Assembly: GCA_040754075.1 (NCBI GenBank)
Contig: JBFMDH010000025.1
Span: 1 to 64,000 of the forward strand
DNA: 64,000 nucleotides
DNA from: Acidobacteriota bacterium
GTDB lineage: Bacteria > Acidobacteriota > Blastocatellia > UBA7656
Direction of reading: 5' to 3'
Shown here: positions 27,025 to 37,050 of the stretch, piece after piece
Numbering within the stretch: position 1 is the first letter of the stretch
Layout of the letters: every line of letters starts with the position of its first letter
The notes under the pieces: generated by a model
What the model was told of the DNA's origin: nothing
The model's database searches: none
What the model saw: the letters and a program-made list of their open reading frames with translations, nothing else
Program-made: the position numbers and the translations under genes

Positions 27025-29973
27025 ATGAAGTTACCCCTACGAAAACCAACCCTTAGGTTTTTATCTTTACTATTTGTCTTTGTTTCTATCTGTGTCGCGT
27101 TGCCTCAACTCTCAAGGACAAGTGAAACAAAGCCCCTAACAGCAGTTGCTACCTCACTCAGTCAAGACCCCCAAACTGAAAAACCCGGACAATCGTCGCA
27201 ACCACAAGGCAAAACCGAAACCGGAGATCTGCCGAACCCGGATACGGCAATGATTACAGTTCCGGTTTCGTCACCCGTTAAAGGGAAGGTTTCTACTCCC
27301 AACCGCGTGAATGCCACGACTACGCAAATCAATGAAGTCGAACCCAACAACACGGCGGCAACCGCAACCGCCATCAGCGGAGCGAGCGCCAAAGTGCGCG
27401 GCACGGTATTCCCGACTGCCGATGTGGATTTTTATTCCTTTTCGGCAACCATCGGTGACCGCATTTATGCCGCCACTCAAACACTTTTTGACGCTTCAGC
27501 AAGTGGTGATAGTGTGTTGGAGGTGTTGAGCACCGATGGCACAACGGTACTTGAAACCGACAATAACGACGGTTCGTTTAATGCCTCTTCGTCGTCAATT
27601 GCGGGATTGCTCATTCCCAGCACCGGAACTTTTTATCTGCGGGTTCGCCATAACTTGCCAACCGGAACGATACGTCCCTACGACCTTTATTTCTCGCGCC
27701 AGACCGGTTCGCCGGTTGCTGAAACTGAATCCAACAATACCACCGGAACTGCCAATCCATTGCCTGCATCGGGATGGATGAGTGGCACGGTTACGGCAGT
27801 CTCACCGGGCGAGGCGGATTTCTTCAGCCTGACGCTTGCCGCCGGTGACACGGTATTCCTCAGCCTGGATATGAACCCTGAACGTGATGCCAATATTTGG
27901 AATGGGCGTTTAGGTTTTGGCTTATTCGGCAATCCCCCGGCTAATCAGATTCTTTTAGTCAATGATGCTAATGCCGGCGGGACGGCTACCGACCCCAACT
28001 CGGAAGCCTTCTTTTTTACCGTAAAAGACCCAGGCACCTATTTCGTCTACGTTGACTCAATTGTGGCAGGGGGCTTAGGGGCAACCGCGACTTATCATTT
28101 GAGTGTAGCCGTACATCCACAGGCTACCCCGGCGGGAACCTGTACGACTTATACCAACAATACACCGGTCGCGATCCCGACCGGACCCGGTATGGTGACT
28201 TCAACCATCACGATTCCCGGAAACCCGCGAATCGAAGACCTCGATATTCGCATCAACCTGGATCACACCTTCATGGCAGACCTTGATGTGCATCTACAAT
28301 CTCCGGCAGGCAACGATAACGGGCTATTCACCGACATCGGAGCAGCAACCGTAGGTGGCACACAAACCCTGATGGATATCGTCATCGATGAAGATGCCGC
28401 GTTGCCTCCGGCATTCGCGCTATCTTCGAGTTTTCATATTCAACCTGAGTTAGCCTATCGACTGGGATGGTTTAAAGGTGAAGATGCCGGCGGCACCTGG
28501 ACATTGGTGATTCGTGATGATGCGACCGGTGATGGGGGCACGCTCAATTCCTGGAGTATCACGGTGTGCGAACCCGCAAGCACTTCTCCCTGCGCTCCCG
28601 GGTTTACCGAAACTCCTATTTTCAGCACAGATTTTGAGTCGGGCGCAGCCGGGTTTACCCATAGCGGCACACAGGATGAATGGGAACTCGGTACTCCAAC
28701 ATTTGCTCCTATCACCACTGCAAATAGTGGAACAACCTGTTGGAAAACCGATTTGGATAATACCTATAATGCAAGTAGCAACCAGGAATTGATTTCACCA
28801 AACATCAATCTTGCAGGTGTGTCAGCTCCGATTCGCCTGAACTGGGCAATGCGCTATCACATAGAGTCTGCCAATTTCGACCACTTCTTTGTCGAAGCCC
28901 GCGAGGTCGGTAATCCCTCAAATGCCGTGCGCCTCTATAACTGGCTGGATGCCACAATGAACAACACCATCGGTAATCCGGCAACTACAATTGCTGAATC
29001 CGCCGGATGGGGGAACTATTCCGGTGACATCAGCGCTTTGGCGGGTTTGAATATCGAAATTGTCTTTCACCTCGACACCGATACCACCGTTCAACTCGCA
29101 GGGGTGGCAATAGATGACGTATCGGTTACGACTTGTCTGGGGGCTTCGTGTGAAATCACTTGTCCTGCGGACATTACCCAATCGAATGACACCGATCAAT
29201 GTGGCGCGGTTGTCAATTACCCGGCTCCGACAACCACCGGCAGTTGTGGTCAAATTATCTGCTCTCCGGCTTCCGGCTCATTCTTCCCGGTTGGCACAAC
29301 CACAGTAACTTGTCAGGATCAGGGTATCATCATCGACAGGCCAACAACTCCGAGCGGCGAATTGGCGTCCTGTTCATTCACTGTAACCGTAAACGATACG
29401 CAACCCCCAATCATCACCTGTCCGGCGAACGCTGTTGTCACCACTGCACAAAACACCTGTACATCAACATCCGCAGTGGTCAATTTCGCACCGCCGACAG
29501 CATCGGATAATTGTTCGGGCGTAACCGTCGCCTGTGTGCCGCCATCGGGTTCACCTCTGCCAGTCGGCACCTCTGTAGTTACCTGTACGGCAACCGATGG
29601 CAGCGGCAACACCGCGACCTGTAGTTTCTCGGTTGCCGTGTTTGATATGTGGTTGCAGGATGATTCCAATGCCAACAATGTTTTATTGTGGAATTCGCAG
29701 ACCGGCGATTACCGCTACTGCTGCAATGGCTCGACCTTCTCCGGTAAAGGGTCGGTGAAAAAGCAGGGCTGCGTTTATACTTTAACCCACAACACCCCAG
29801 CCTATCGGGTTCAAGGATTGGTTGACCGCTCAACCTTCAAAGGCAACGGGTCGTTGCAAGTACCACCCGGCAACCCGGTTTGTACAACCATAGACAGAGA
29901 TATTCGTAACAATACTTCTCTCTGTGGGGCAGCACCTCCGCCACCGTGCAGGGGTGAAGGTTGTAAGCCATAG
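27025..29973 (+). CDS. Secreted multidomain protein (PPC, P-domain, HYR)
   Basis: A 982-aa extracellular protein without a recognised catalytic domain. In order: signal peptide (LRFLSLLFVFVSICVALP), a disordered linker, two bacterial pre-peptidase C-terminal-type domains (NEVEPNNTAATA, about 103-215; AETESNNTTGTA, about 230-350), and a proprotein-convertase P-domain (about 375-510, ending GGTLNSWSITVCEP). A jelly-roll-like domain opens with FSTDFESGAAGF (about 525-700). Two HYR-type Cys-rich beta domains (ITCPADITQS, IITCPANAVVTT) and a Cys-containing C-terminal domain follow. These are the accessory domains of secreted subtilases, here alone, so it may bind surfaces or polymers. GGAGG lies upstream of ATG 27025. 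A strong terminator follows. Confidence 0.8.
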   Translation: MKLPLRKPTLRFLSLLFVFVSICVALPQLSRTSETKPLTAVATSLSQDPQTEKPGQSSQPQGKTETGDLPNPDTAMITVPVSSPVKGKVSTPNRVNATTTQINEVEPNNTAATATAISGASAKVRGTVFPTADVDFYSFSATIGDRIYAATQTLFDASASGDSVLEVLSTDGTTVLETDNNDGSFNASSSSIAGLLIPSTGTFYLRVRHNLPTGTIRPYDLYFSRQTGSPVAETESNNTTGTANPLPASGWMSGTVTAVSPGEADFFSLTLAAGDTVFLSLDMNPERDANIWNGRLGFGLFGNPPANQILLVNDANAGGTATDPNSEAFFFTVKDPGTYFVYVDSIVAGGLGATATYHLSVAVHPQATPAGTCTTYTNNTPVAIPTGPGMVTSTITIPGNPRIEDLDIRINLDHTFMADLDVHLQSPAGNDNGLFTDIGAATVGGTQTLMDIVIDEDAALPPAFALSSSFHIQPELAYRLGWFKGEDAGGTWTLVIRDDATGDGGTLNSWSITVCEPASTSPCAPGFTETPIFSTDFESGAAGFTHSGTQDEWELGTPTFAPITTANSGTTCWKTDLDNTYNASSNQELISPNINLAGVSAPIRLNWAMRYHIESANFDHFFVEAREVGNPSNAVRLYNWLDATMNNTIGNPATTIAESAGWGNYSGDISALAGLNIEIVFHLDTDTTVQLAGVAIDDVSVTTCLGASCEITCPADITQSNDTDQCGAVVNYPAPTTTGSCGQIICSPASGSFFPVGTTTVTCQDQGIIIDRPTTPSGELASCSFTVTVNDTQPPIITCPANAVVTTAQNTCTSTSAVVNFAPPTASDNCSGVTVACVPPSGSPLPVGTSVVTCTATDGSGNTATCSFSVAVFDMWLQDDSNANNVLLWNSQTGDYRYCCNGSTFSGKGSVKKQGCVYTLTHNTPAYRVQGLVDRSTFKGNGSLQVPPGNPVCTTIDRDIRNNTSLCGAAPPPPCRGEGCKP

Positions 29974-30004
29974 CCTCTCAAATTTAAATTGAGAGCCTTT
30001 ATTA

Positions 30005-30050
30005 AAGCCGACGTGGTAATTTTTCCATTACCACGTCGGCTTAATTTTTT
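30005..30050 (+). terminator. Strong intrinsic terminator
   Basis: Arms 30005-30020 and 30027-30042 pair over 16 bp (AAGCCGACGTGG…), followed by AATTTTTT. A smaller hairpin CTCTCAA/TTGAGAG at 29975-29995 precedes it. Ends the transcript of the large secreted protein. Confidence 0.9.
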
Positions 30051-30254
30051 CCCATCCTGAAAAAGTCATTAGCCTTCATCTGCACCTTTATAAACCCGGG
30101 TACACACCTTTAATTTTATGCAAAGGATAGAGCTTTACTTCGTTCTTTCGGCAACGGGTGATGTTGTTAAGCGCATCCTAAAAATTCAAATAATCGTTAG
30201 AAGCTTTAAATTTTGAGGTTTTCAAAAAAATATCGGGGGGAGTAAGATTCAACT

Positions 30255-31322
30255 ATGATGTGCAGAAGCAATAAATTTATCGCGCTAGTGGTCGCGTTCA
30301 CTTTCATCTTATCAAGCCTTTCACTCGCAAATCACTTTCAAGTGAACGCCAGTCAAGACAGCCAATCGGAAAAACCACAGGACAAATCAAAAGACAAGCC
30401 GCAGGATAAAAAACCGTCTAAACCGGAAAACCCGGATGGACCTGACCTCGTTTTGAATGCCGATTTGGTTATGCTTGATGTGACGGTTTTTGACCAAGCC
30501 AATGCGCAGACTATCATGAATCTCGCGCAAAAAGATTTTCAGGTATTTGAAGACAAATCCCCGCAGGAGATTACCTTTTTCAGTAAAGACCAGGTTCCGG
30601 TGTCGGTGGTCTTCACCATAGACACATCAGGTTCCATGCGCGCGAAGTTAGATACCATTATCAAAGCTTCCAAAAACCTCGTAAAAGACAGCAAAAAAGG
30701 CGACGAGATGGCAGTCATCGAATTCAAAGAATCACCGGAACTGCTTTGCGAATTTACCGCTGATACTCAAGAGGTTCTCGACACCCTCGACGGTCTTGTG
30801 GCGCGCAGTCAGACCTCTATGCTTGATGCCATTTATCTGGCTGCCGATTATGCAAAAAAAGACAGTAAAAACCGGCGTCGCGCCCTTGTCGTGGTCACCG
30901 ATGGATTGGACAAGGAGAACTATTATAAATTCGATGAAGTCGTAAAACATTTACAGGAAAGCGATACGCAAATTTATCTCATTGGCTTTACCCAAGACCT
31001 CGATACCGACAAAGGGCTTTTCAAAAAGAGTTCCAAGGAAAAAGCCGAAGCCCTGCTGAGCAAGCTTGCGGTTGAAACCGGCGGTCGCGCTTTTTTTCCC
31101 AAAGAACTTGCAGAGGTTCACACCATCGGACAACAGATTTCCACTGACCTGAGAACCCAGTATGCAATCGGGTATTATTCGACCAACAATAAAAAAGACG
31201 GCACCTTCCGTACCGTGAGAGTTCAAGTCGCCAGTCCCAGTAATAAAAAACTGGTTGCGCGAACCCGTAGCGGCTATTACGCGCCAACCGAAGACGGCTC
31301 TCCGGCTAAACAAAAACCTTAA
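30255..31322 (+). CDS. VWFA-related acidobacterial-domain secreted protein
   Basis: A 355-aa protein with a signal peptide (FIALVVAFTFILSSLSLA), a Lys/Gln/Pro linker rich in KDKPQDKKP (residues about 38-65), and a VWA domain. The domain starts at VMLDVTVFD and has an intact metal site DTSGSM (about 123-128). It matches the acidobacterial VWA family (TIGR03436), very frequent in that phylum and of unknown role, presumably adhesion or protein assembly outside the cytoplasm. GGGGGGAG lies 12 bases before ATG 30255; ATG 30258 is also possible. It is monocistronic, with a terminator at 31351. Confidence 0.9.
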   Translation: MMCRSNKFIALVVAFTFILSSLSLANHFQVNASQDSQSEKPQDKSKDKPQDKKPSKPENPDGPDLVLNADLVMLDVTVFDQANAQTIMNLAQKDFQVFEDKSPQEITFFSKDQVPVSVVFTIDTSGSMRAKLDTIIKASKNLVKDSKKGDEMAVIEFKESPELLCEFTADTQEVLDTLDGLVARSQTSMLDAIYLAADYAKKDSKNRRRALVVVTDGLDKENYYKFDEVVKHLQESDTQIYLIGFTQDLDTDKGLFKKSSKEKAEALLSKLAVETGGRAFFPKELAEVHTIGQQISTDLRTQYAIGYYSTNNKKDGTFRTVRVQVASPSNKKLVARTRSGYYAPTEDGSPAKQKP

Positions 31323-31350
31323 AATTCCCTTTGTAAAATTAATCTCGATG

Positions 31351-31381
31351 AAGCGACGCAACTTTTCCGCGGCGCTTTTTT
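31351..31381 (+). terminator. Intrinsic terminator
   Basis: AAGCGACGC (31351-31359) pairs with GCGGCGCTT (31369-31377) with one mismatch, then a T-run. It overlaps the end of the convergent minus-strand small gene. Confidence 0.65.
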
Positions 31382-31562
31382 AATGTTGCTTTAAAGCTTG
31401 ATGACAAACCCGGCAATGGGTGCGGCGTTTGGCATTCAACGCGCGACATTCGCTGCATTGAAAATACATTTTGCGGGTAAACCAATTGGTAAAAATCGCG
31501 CTGAGTATCAATATCCCGCCTAATACGACAATCGAAATCACGGCATCCCAGAAACTTTTCAT
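31380..31562 (-). CDS. 60-aa membrane-anchored zinc-ribbon protein
   Basis: Short protein with one membrane helix (about residues 8-25, VISIVVLGGILILSAIF) followed by a C-terminal zinc ribbon with two CxxC pairs (CSECRAL and CRVCHQA). ATG 31562 is preferred because it puts the helix at the N-terminus. A longer frame to 31631 adds residues with two Cys but no ribosome site. Function unknown; similar small ribbons anchor to the membrane as accessory factors. It is convergent with the VWFA gene. Confidence 0.55.
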   Translation of the reverse strand: MKSFWDAVISIVVLGGILILSAIFTNWFTRKMYFQCSECRALNAKRRTHCRVCHQALKQH

Positions 31563-31714
31563 TCCCACGATATTATTCTCACCTCTCGAAAAGCGACAAC
31601 TATAACACCAATTTTTTTTATCAAACTGCATTACTTTTTCGGCTATTGGCGTCTATCGGGTTATCTGAAATTTACGCATTTCTTGATTTTCAGTCATAAA
31701 TTCGGAGGAAAGCC

Positions 31715-33259
31715 ATGCTGTTCAAAACCTTGAGCGCCGCGGTATTCGGTATTGACGCCTTCGTAGTTGATGTTGAAATTGATTTGACCCCCAAAGCGGG
31801 TGACAGTTTGGTGCCCACTTTTACGATGGTCGGGCTTCCCGATGCGGCGGTGCGTGAAAGTCGCGAGCGCATTCGCGCAGCCATCAATAATTGCGGATTC
31901 TTTTTCCCGATTCATCGCGTAACCGTCAACCTCGCGCCTGCTGATATAAAAAAAGAGGGTTCAAGTTTTGATTTACCCATCGCAATTGGCATTCTTGGCG
32001 CGAACGGCGATTTGAAATGCGAGGCATTGGAAGACACCTTAATCGTCGGTGAGTTATCTCTCGATGGACGATTGCGTCCGGTCAAAGGCGGATTGCCGAT
32101 TGCCGTTGCCACTCGCCAAAAAGGCTTGAAACGATTATTGATTCCCGAAGAAAACGCCCTGGAAGCCGCCGTCGTCAATGGTTTGGATGTATACGCCGTG
32201 AGTGATTTGCAAAGTGTGGTTGCCATCTTGAATGGCGATACCGACCAATCGCCGATGATTATTGATACGCAATCTTTGCTCGCCGACTCCAACTATTATT
32301 CGGAAGATTTTCGTGAAGTTCGCGGACAGGCAAACGCCAAACGCGCTTTAGAAGTGGCAACCTGCGGCGGTCATAATATATTGCTCATCGGGCCTCCGGG
32401 GTCAGGCAAAACCATGCTGGCGAAACGGGTTCCCAGTATTTTGCCGCCGCTGCAATTTGAAGAAGCCATCGAATGCACCAAAATTCATTCGGTCGCGGGC
32501 TTCACTGAAAAACGCGGCATTGTATCGACGCGCCCGTTTCGCGCCCCGCATCACACCATCTCTGATGCGGGTTTGATTGGCGGCGGCGCTGTGCCGCGAC
32601 CCGGCGAAGTCTCCTTAGCTCACAACGGAGTTTTATTCCTGGATGAACTCCCGGAATTTGAACGCAATGTCCTTGAAGTCATGCGCCAGCCTTTGGAAGA
32701 CGGTCGCGTCACCATTTCACGCGCTTCGATGTCGTTGACCTTCCCGGCGAGATTCATGCTTGCCGCCGCGATGAATCCCTGCCCTTGCGGTTACTTTAAT
32801 GACCCGACACGCGAATGCAAATGCTCGCCGATGCAGATTCAACGTTATGTTTCAAAAATCTCTGGACCCTTACTTGACCGCATAGATATTCATATCGACG
32901 TTCCGGCGGTTAAATTTGCCGAACTATCCAATGATGAACCCGGCGAATCTTCAAAAGCGATTCGGGAACGGGTCGTTCAAACTCGCGGCATTCAACGCGA
33001 ACGTTTTCACGGAGAAAAAATATTTTGTAATGCCCAGATGTCTCCGCGTCTGATTCGCAAATACTGCCAGATTGACGCGCGCTCGAAATCGATGCTTGAG
33101 AATGCCCTCACCCGACTTGGGCTTTCGGCACGCGCCTATGACCGCATCTTGAAAGTGAGTCGCACTCTGGCTGACATTGAAGGCAAAGACGCAATTGAAC
33201 CCTATCACGTCAGTGAAGCCATTCAATATCGTTCACTGGATCGCAATTACTGGGCATAA
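31715..33259 (+). CDS. comM: ComM/YifB-family Mg-chelatase-like AAA+ ATPase
   Basis: A hexameric helicase that extends branch migration during integration of transforming DNA (known for ComM). The 514-aa protein has the N-terminal ChlI-like domain (about 20-140), Walker [11 protein letters not shown] (about 228-237), Walker B FLDELPEF, the Cys cluster in [17 protein letters not shown], and a C-terminal Mg-chelatase domain. CGGAGGAAAGCC precedes ATG 31715. dprA follows after 8 bp, a common natural-transformation pairing. Confidence 0.93.
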   Translation: MLFKTLSAAVFGIDAFVVDVEIDLTPKAGDSLVPTFTMVGLPDAAVRESRERIRAAINNCGFFFPIHRVTVNLAPADIKKEGSSFDLPIAIGILGANGDLKCEALEDTLIVGELSLDGRLRPVKGGLPIAVATRQKGLKRLLIPEENALEAAVVNGLDVYAVSDLQSVVAILNGDTDQSPMIIDTQSLLADSNYYSEDFREVRGQANAKRALEVATCGGHNILLIGPPGSGKTMLAKRVPSILPPLQFEEAIECTKIHSVAGFTEKRGIVSTRPFRAPHHTISDAGLIGGGAVPRPGEVSLAHNGVLFLDELPEFERNVLEVMRQPLEDGRVTISRASMSLTFPARFMLAAAMNPCPCGYFNDPTRECKCSPMQIQRYVSKISGPLLDRIDIHIDVPAVKFAELSNDEPGESSKAIRERVVQTRGIQRERFHGEKIFCNAQMSPRLIRKYCQIDARSKSMLENALTRLGLSARAYDRILKVSRTLADIEGKDAIEPYHVSEAIQYRSLDRNYWA

Positions 33260-33267
33260 GAGGGAAA

Positions 33268-34398
33268 ATGAATTCGCAAACTGACATCCTGGATTGGCTG
33301 GCTTTTAGTTTCATCACCGGGGTTGGTTCCAGAACCGCCGCGATGCTGCTGGATAAATTTGGCAGCCCGACAGATTGTTTCAATGCCAATGTTCACACGC
33401 TTGAAACTCTTGGCATCAAACGAGAGATTATTGACCAGTTAAAAAGCATCGAACCGCGACTACGCGCCGAAGCGGAATTAAAACAACTTGAAAATCTGAG
33501 TGGCACGATCTTAACCCTTGATGATGACGATTATCCGCCGTTATTAAAAGAAACCTATGACCCGCCGATTGTCCTGTTTGCTTCCGGCGATATTCAACGC
33601 GCGCTTGCGCAACCGGCACTCGCGGTAGTCGGTTCCAGACATTGTTCGACCTATGGTCGCAATGTCGCAGAAATGCTTGGGCGCGAACTTGCGATGCGCG
33701 GCGTTACTATCGTTTCAGGACTGGCGCGCGGTATCGATTCGGCAGCCCATCAGGGCGCGTTAGATGGCAAAGGGCTAACGCTCGCGGTGATGGGCACAGG
33801 ATTGGACGCGGTCTATCCCAAAGAGAATAAAAAGCTGGTCGAAAAAATTCGCGAAAACGGCGCTTTATTAACGGAATTTCCCATCGGCACACCACCTTTG
33901 CCACAAAATTTCCCCTTCAGAAATCGCATCATCAGCGGCATCTCGCTCGGCGTTTTAATTGTCGAAGGCGCAGAACGGAGCGGTTCGTTAATCACCGCGC
34001 GGATGGCTTATGAGCAAGACCGCGAAGTTTTTGCCGTGCCGGGAAACATTACTTCGGCAAAAAGTTTCGGGCCGAATTACTTGATTAAGGATGGCGCAAA
34101 ACTGGTGCAAAGCTGGCAGGATGTTGTCGAGGAATTCCCTTTCGAGGTTAAAACCCAAATTCTTTCCGCTGAACGCAATGAAAAAATTCCTACCCAATTG
34201 GCAATTGATGAAATCAGCCTGTCGGAAAATGAGAAAAAAGTGCTTGCCCTTTTAAAACCGGATGAATCCCTGCACATTGATAAACTCACGGAACTGACGA
34301 AATTGAATTTTGGGGAATTAAATGATGCGCTTTTCAACCTTGAGATGAAGGAGAGAATTAAACAATTGCCTGGAAAACATTTTGCAAGGAAGCTATAA
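33268..34398 (+). CDS. dprA: DNA-processing protein DprA
   Basis: Binds incoming single-stranded DNA and loads RecA during natural transformation. The 376-aa protein has an N-terminal SAM/HhH-like part (about 10-70) and the Rossmann-like DprA core with VVGSRHCSTYG (about 121-131), SGLARGIDSAAHQGAL (about 150-165) and the later GNITSAKSFGPN. A C-terminal winged-helix domain (about 310-376) completes it. GAGGGAAA precedes ATG 33268. Co-transcribed with comM. Confidence 0.95.
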   Translation: MNSQTDILDWLAFSFITGVGSRTAAMLLDKFGSPTDCFNANVHTLETLGIKREIIDQLKSIEPRLRAEAELKQLENLSGTILTLDDDDYPPLLKETYDPPIVLFASGDIQRALAQPALAVVGSRHCSTYGRNVAEMLGRELAMRGVTIVSGLARGIDSAAHQGALDGKGLTLAVMGTGLDAVYPKENKKLVEKIRENGALLTEFPIGTPPLPQNFPFRNRIISGISLGVLIVEGAERSGSLITARMAYEQDREVFAVPGNITSAKSFGPNYLIKDGAKLVQSWQDVVEEFPFEVKTQILSAERNEKIPTQLAIDEISLSENEKKVLALLKPDESLHIDKLTELTKLNFGELNDALFNLEMKERIKQLPGKHFARKL

Positions 34399-34428
34399 GC
34401 CGGTCGCTAAATTCTGCATGCAGGTGGC

Positions 34429-35793
34429 TCACATAATGAGGTTGGATAGGGTAGGTTTATGCAAAAGCGCCGGTTGAATCTCCTGCAATTCCCTTTCGAG
34501 AACCAGTTTGTCCAAAACAATCGTCGCCTGTTGAACGAAGACCTGAAATTCTTCAAAGCCTTCAAAATTATCATTCGCCGGATAATTATCGCCGTATACC
34601 ACAAACAACACTTCACCTTTACAATAGATTGGCAAGGCAAAGGCATGTAAGGCTTTGTTGGTTTCACCCAGTCGGCTTAACACCTCAAAATTCCAATACC
34701 CGTCTTTGATGATGCCGACGAACGGTTCGCCGGTGGTCACCACATTGGTAAACACGCTTTGTACTTTTACCGGAATGCGAATGGCGCGTACCAATTCGTC
34801 TACGCTACCCTGATAATTGTGATTTTCTACGCCGAATTGACCGAGACCGCAGAGTTCATCATTTTTGACCACAAATAAAATCCCTCGCGAGGCGACCTCA
34901 CTGGCATAACGCATAACCGACAAACTCACCTCTGCCTCAAACGAAAGTGAGCGCAATTCCGCAAGCAATGAACAAAGCAGATGGGAATTATCCTTTCCGG
35001 TTTTATATAAAAGGGCACCAGGGTTTCCACTACCATTCAATGATTGAAATTCTTCCAGATTTTCGCCGGTCGCCTCTTCATTCGGCTTATCATATTCAGC
35101 TTGAGGCTTGGCTGAATGAAACCCCGGAAAATCATTACCGTTGGACTGAGGTTGCGGCGGGTCAATGCTGATGGGGTAAACCAGTTCACGGGTTTTGAAC
35201 TTTTGAGAATCCAGCGAATTGGTCGAAGAACCGTTTAAATATCCGCTACCGTATTGCCTGACGGTTGCTTCAACGGTTGCAGCCATCGCCTCATTCAAGC
35301 GATTCGATTCATCGCGGGCTTTGGCTTCTCCGAGTAAAACCTCTTCAACCTCGAATCCTTCACGCAATTTCACATCCCCGAATTGACCGAAACTGATTTC
35401 GTTCAGAGCGATTCCGAAATTGGCTTTTTCGAGTTTGATTAACTCATTTAAAACTTCCCATAAATATTGCCGGGCATAGTTTTCCAGAAGGTCTGCAGCA
35501 ATCAACCCTTTTTCGGCAATCAGCGCCCCGAAAATCCAGGCTTTGTGAATTTGATTGCATTTGGTTTTCAGCTCTTGATATTCACTCAAGGTTAACGCGC
35601 CGAATCTGACCAGGTAATCTGCGAAATTTTCACCCGGCGTTCGCGTCGCATGGGTAATGCGTCCCCGCTCCAGAACGATGATCCCGCCCACACTGCCATT
35701 CGATAAGGTGAGGGTTCCGGTTCTTTCACTGAGCGACATAATTCTTAGAATATCACCCAATGCGAAATCGCTAAGATTACCAGTCAGTTCCAT
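34429..35793 (-). CDS. DUF4388 (PATAN) domain protein with GAF-like C-terminus
   Basis: A 454-aa cytoplasmic protein and last gene of the chemosensory series. Residues 1-150 form a DUF4388 domain (MELTGNLSDFALGDILRI…), a fold often joined to response regulators and proposed to mediate protein contacts in signalling. A variable linker (about 175-280) leads to a GAF-like domain (about 290-435, LCSLLAELRSLSFEAEVSLS, VVKNDELCGLGQF). AGGAAAGCC precedes ATG 35793. It follows the response regulator gene by 7 bp, so it is likely an output or adaptor partner. Role in motility not shown. Confidence 0.8.
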   Translation of the reverse strand: MELTGNLSDFALGDILRIMSLSERTGTLTLSNGSVGGIIVLERGRITHATRTPGENFADYLVRFGALTLSEYQELKTKCNQIHKAWIFGALIAEKGLIAADLLENYARQYLWEVLNELIKLEKANFGIALNEISFGQFGDVKLREGFEVEEVLLGEAKARDESNRLNEAMAATVEATVRQYGSGYLNGSSTNSLDSQKFKTRELVYPISIDPPQPQSNGNDFPGFHSAKPQAEYDKPNEEATGENLEEFQSLNGSGNPGALLYKTGKDNSHLLCSLLAELRSLSFEAEVSLSVMRYASEVASRGILFVVKNDELCGLGQFGVENHNYQGSVDELVRAIRIPVKVQSVFTNVVTTGEPFVGIIKDGYWNFEVLSRLGETNKALHAFALPIYCKGEVLFVVYGDNYPANDNFEGFEEFQVFVQQATIVLDKLVLERELQEIQPALLHKPTLSNLIM

Positions 35794-35800
35794 GGCTTTC

Positions 35801-36181
35801 CTATTTCAGGTAGTTTTTAATCAAATCCTTCAACTGCATCATTGATACGGGTTTGGATAAATAGCCGTTGGCGCCGAGTTGCATCCCGGCATTGACATCA
35901 TCATCCGCCCCTTTGGTGGTGATAATGATAATCGGCAATTCATTTTGATGAAGTTCGTTGCGAACCTTATCGAGAAATTCCAATCCGGTCATATTCGGCA
36001 TATTGATGTCGGTCAACACCAGATCAAAGTGGCGCTCTTTAACTTTATTGTAAGCCTCTGCGCCATCCGAAGCCTCGGTAATATTTGATGAAGAAATGCC
36101 ATCAACCCTTGCCAAACTCATGCATAACAATTGTCTGAATGTTGCTGAATCATCGACTACCAACAGTGATCGGTTATTCAT
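35801..36181 (-). CDS. Single-domain response regulator (CheY-like)
   Basis: A 126-aa receiver domain with all phosphorylation residues: the acidic pair VVDDS (Asp10/11), the phospho-acceptor in LTDINMP (about Asp57), the switch Thr in IIITTKG and the Lys in YLSKP. GGGGAGGGG is a strong ribosome site before ATG 36181. It is the second CheY-like protein of the cluster and is translationally close (11 bp) to the GAF protein upstream. Confidence 0.92.
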   Translation of the reverse strand: MNNRSLLVVDDSATFRQLLCMSLARVDGISSSNITEASDGAEAYNKVKERHFDLVLTDINMPNMTGLEFLDKVRNELHQNELPIIIITTKGADDDVNAGMQLGANGYLSKPVSMMQLKDLIKNYLK

Positions 36182-36192
36182 AACCCCTCCCC

Positions 36193-37041
36193 TTATCGAA
36201 CTCTGAGCAAGTTCATAAATCCTTCAATCGTTCGTAACTTTCTGTCAGCCATCGCATAAAGCTTGGAACTGACCAGAGCCGTCGCTGCATCCCCCGCCAG
36301 CAATTCCATCAAGCGGTGATCGAGATTCGTCAGCCCGCGTTTATGTCCGAGTAGCCGGTAAATCGCGATAACCCCAATCACCCGTTCTTTAACTTTTAAG
36401 GGAATGCAGGCGCATACTTCGCCATTATCACCCAGATCATTCGTAAAGAAAGGTTCGCCGCTTTGGGCAACCATCCCTTCCAATCCATCGCCAAACGCCA
36501 CACGATCTTTATCGAGCAGGTGAACGATTTCTCCTTCGTGACCGGCAAGAATCAATTCATTGGTTTCATCATCAACGATAAAGACGCCGAACTCTTCTGA
36601 CCCGATCAGATTGATTAAAATTTCTTTAATACAAGCCATGACCTCTTCGGGGTCAAGCGTAGAATGCAACCGATGACTCGCCACATAAAGGTTTGCCAAA
36701 CTTTCGTTCTGCTCTTCGACTTCAATATAACGATTGGCAAAATCTTTATTCTCGTCTTCGATTTCCTTGAACCGGAGGCGCAAGAATTCCAGCTTTTGAG
36801 TCAACTGGCTGTTGTCGGCTTTTAACCGCTCCATCTCGGCTTGCATGGATTCAACCAGTTTCCGTTGGACGGCGTCGGCAACATTCAACTGGTCGGATTC
36901 AAGTTCGACGATGCGATAACGCAACCGCTCGTTTTCGCGCATTAAATCCTCAGTGAATTCTCTGCCTCTTTGGAACATCTCCAAAATCTCTTCACTCTTA
37001 TTGAAAAGGGTGAGGATATCATCGGTTTTTTGTACCATCAT
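36193..37041 (-). CDS. Coiled-coil GAF-domain protein
   Basis: A 282-aa cytoplasmic protein. Residues about 35-115 are a long coiled coil (RENERLRYRIVELESDQL, MERLKADNSQLTQKLEF). Residues about 125-270 form a GAF domain (NLYVASHRLHSTLDPEEVMA, PLKVKERVIGVIAIY). It has neither kinase nor phosphodiesterase residues. Given its place between cheX and a response regulator, it is probably a signalling adaptor or input module for the chemosensory array. AAGGAG lies before the two adjacent ATGs (37041 and 37038). Confidence 0.8.
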   Translation of the reverse strand: MMVQKTDDILTLFNKSEEILEMFQRGREFTEDLMRENERLRYRIVELESDQLNVADAVQRKLVESMQAEMERLKADNSQLTQKLEFLRLRFKEIEDENKDFANRYIEVEEQNESLANLYVASHRLHSTLDPEEVMACIKEILINLIGSEEFGVFIVDDETNELILAGHEGEIVHLLDKDRVAFGDGLEGMVAQSGEPFFTNDLGDNGEVCACIPLKVKERVIGVIAIYRLLGHKRGLTNLDHRLMELLAGDAATALVSSKLYAMADRKLRTIEGFMNLLRVR

Positions 37042-37050
37042 TCAACTCCT

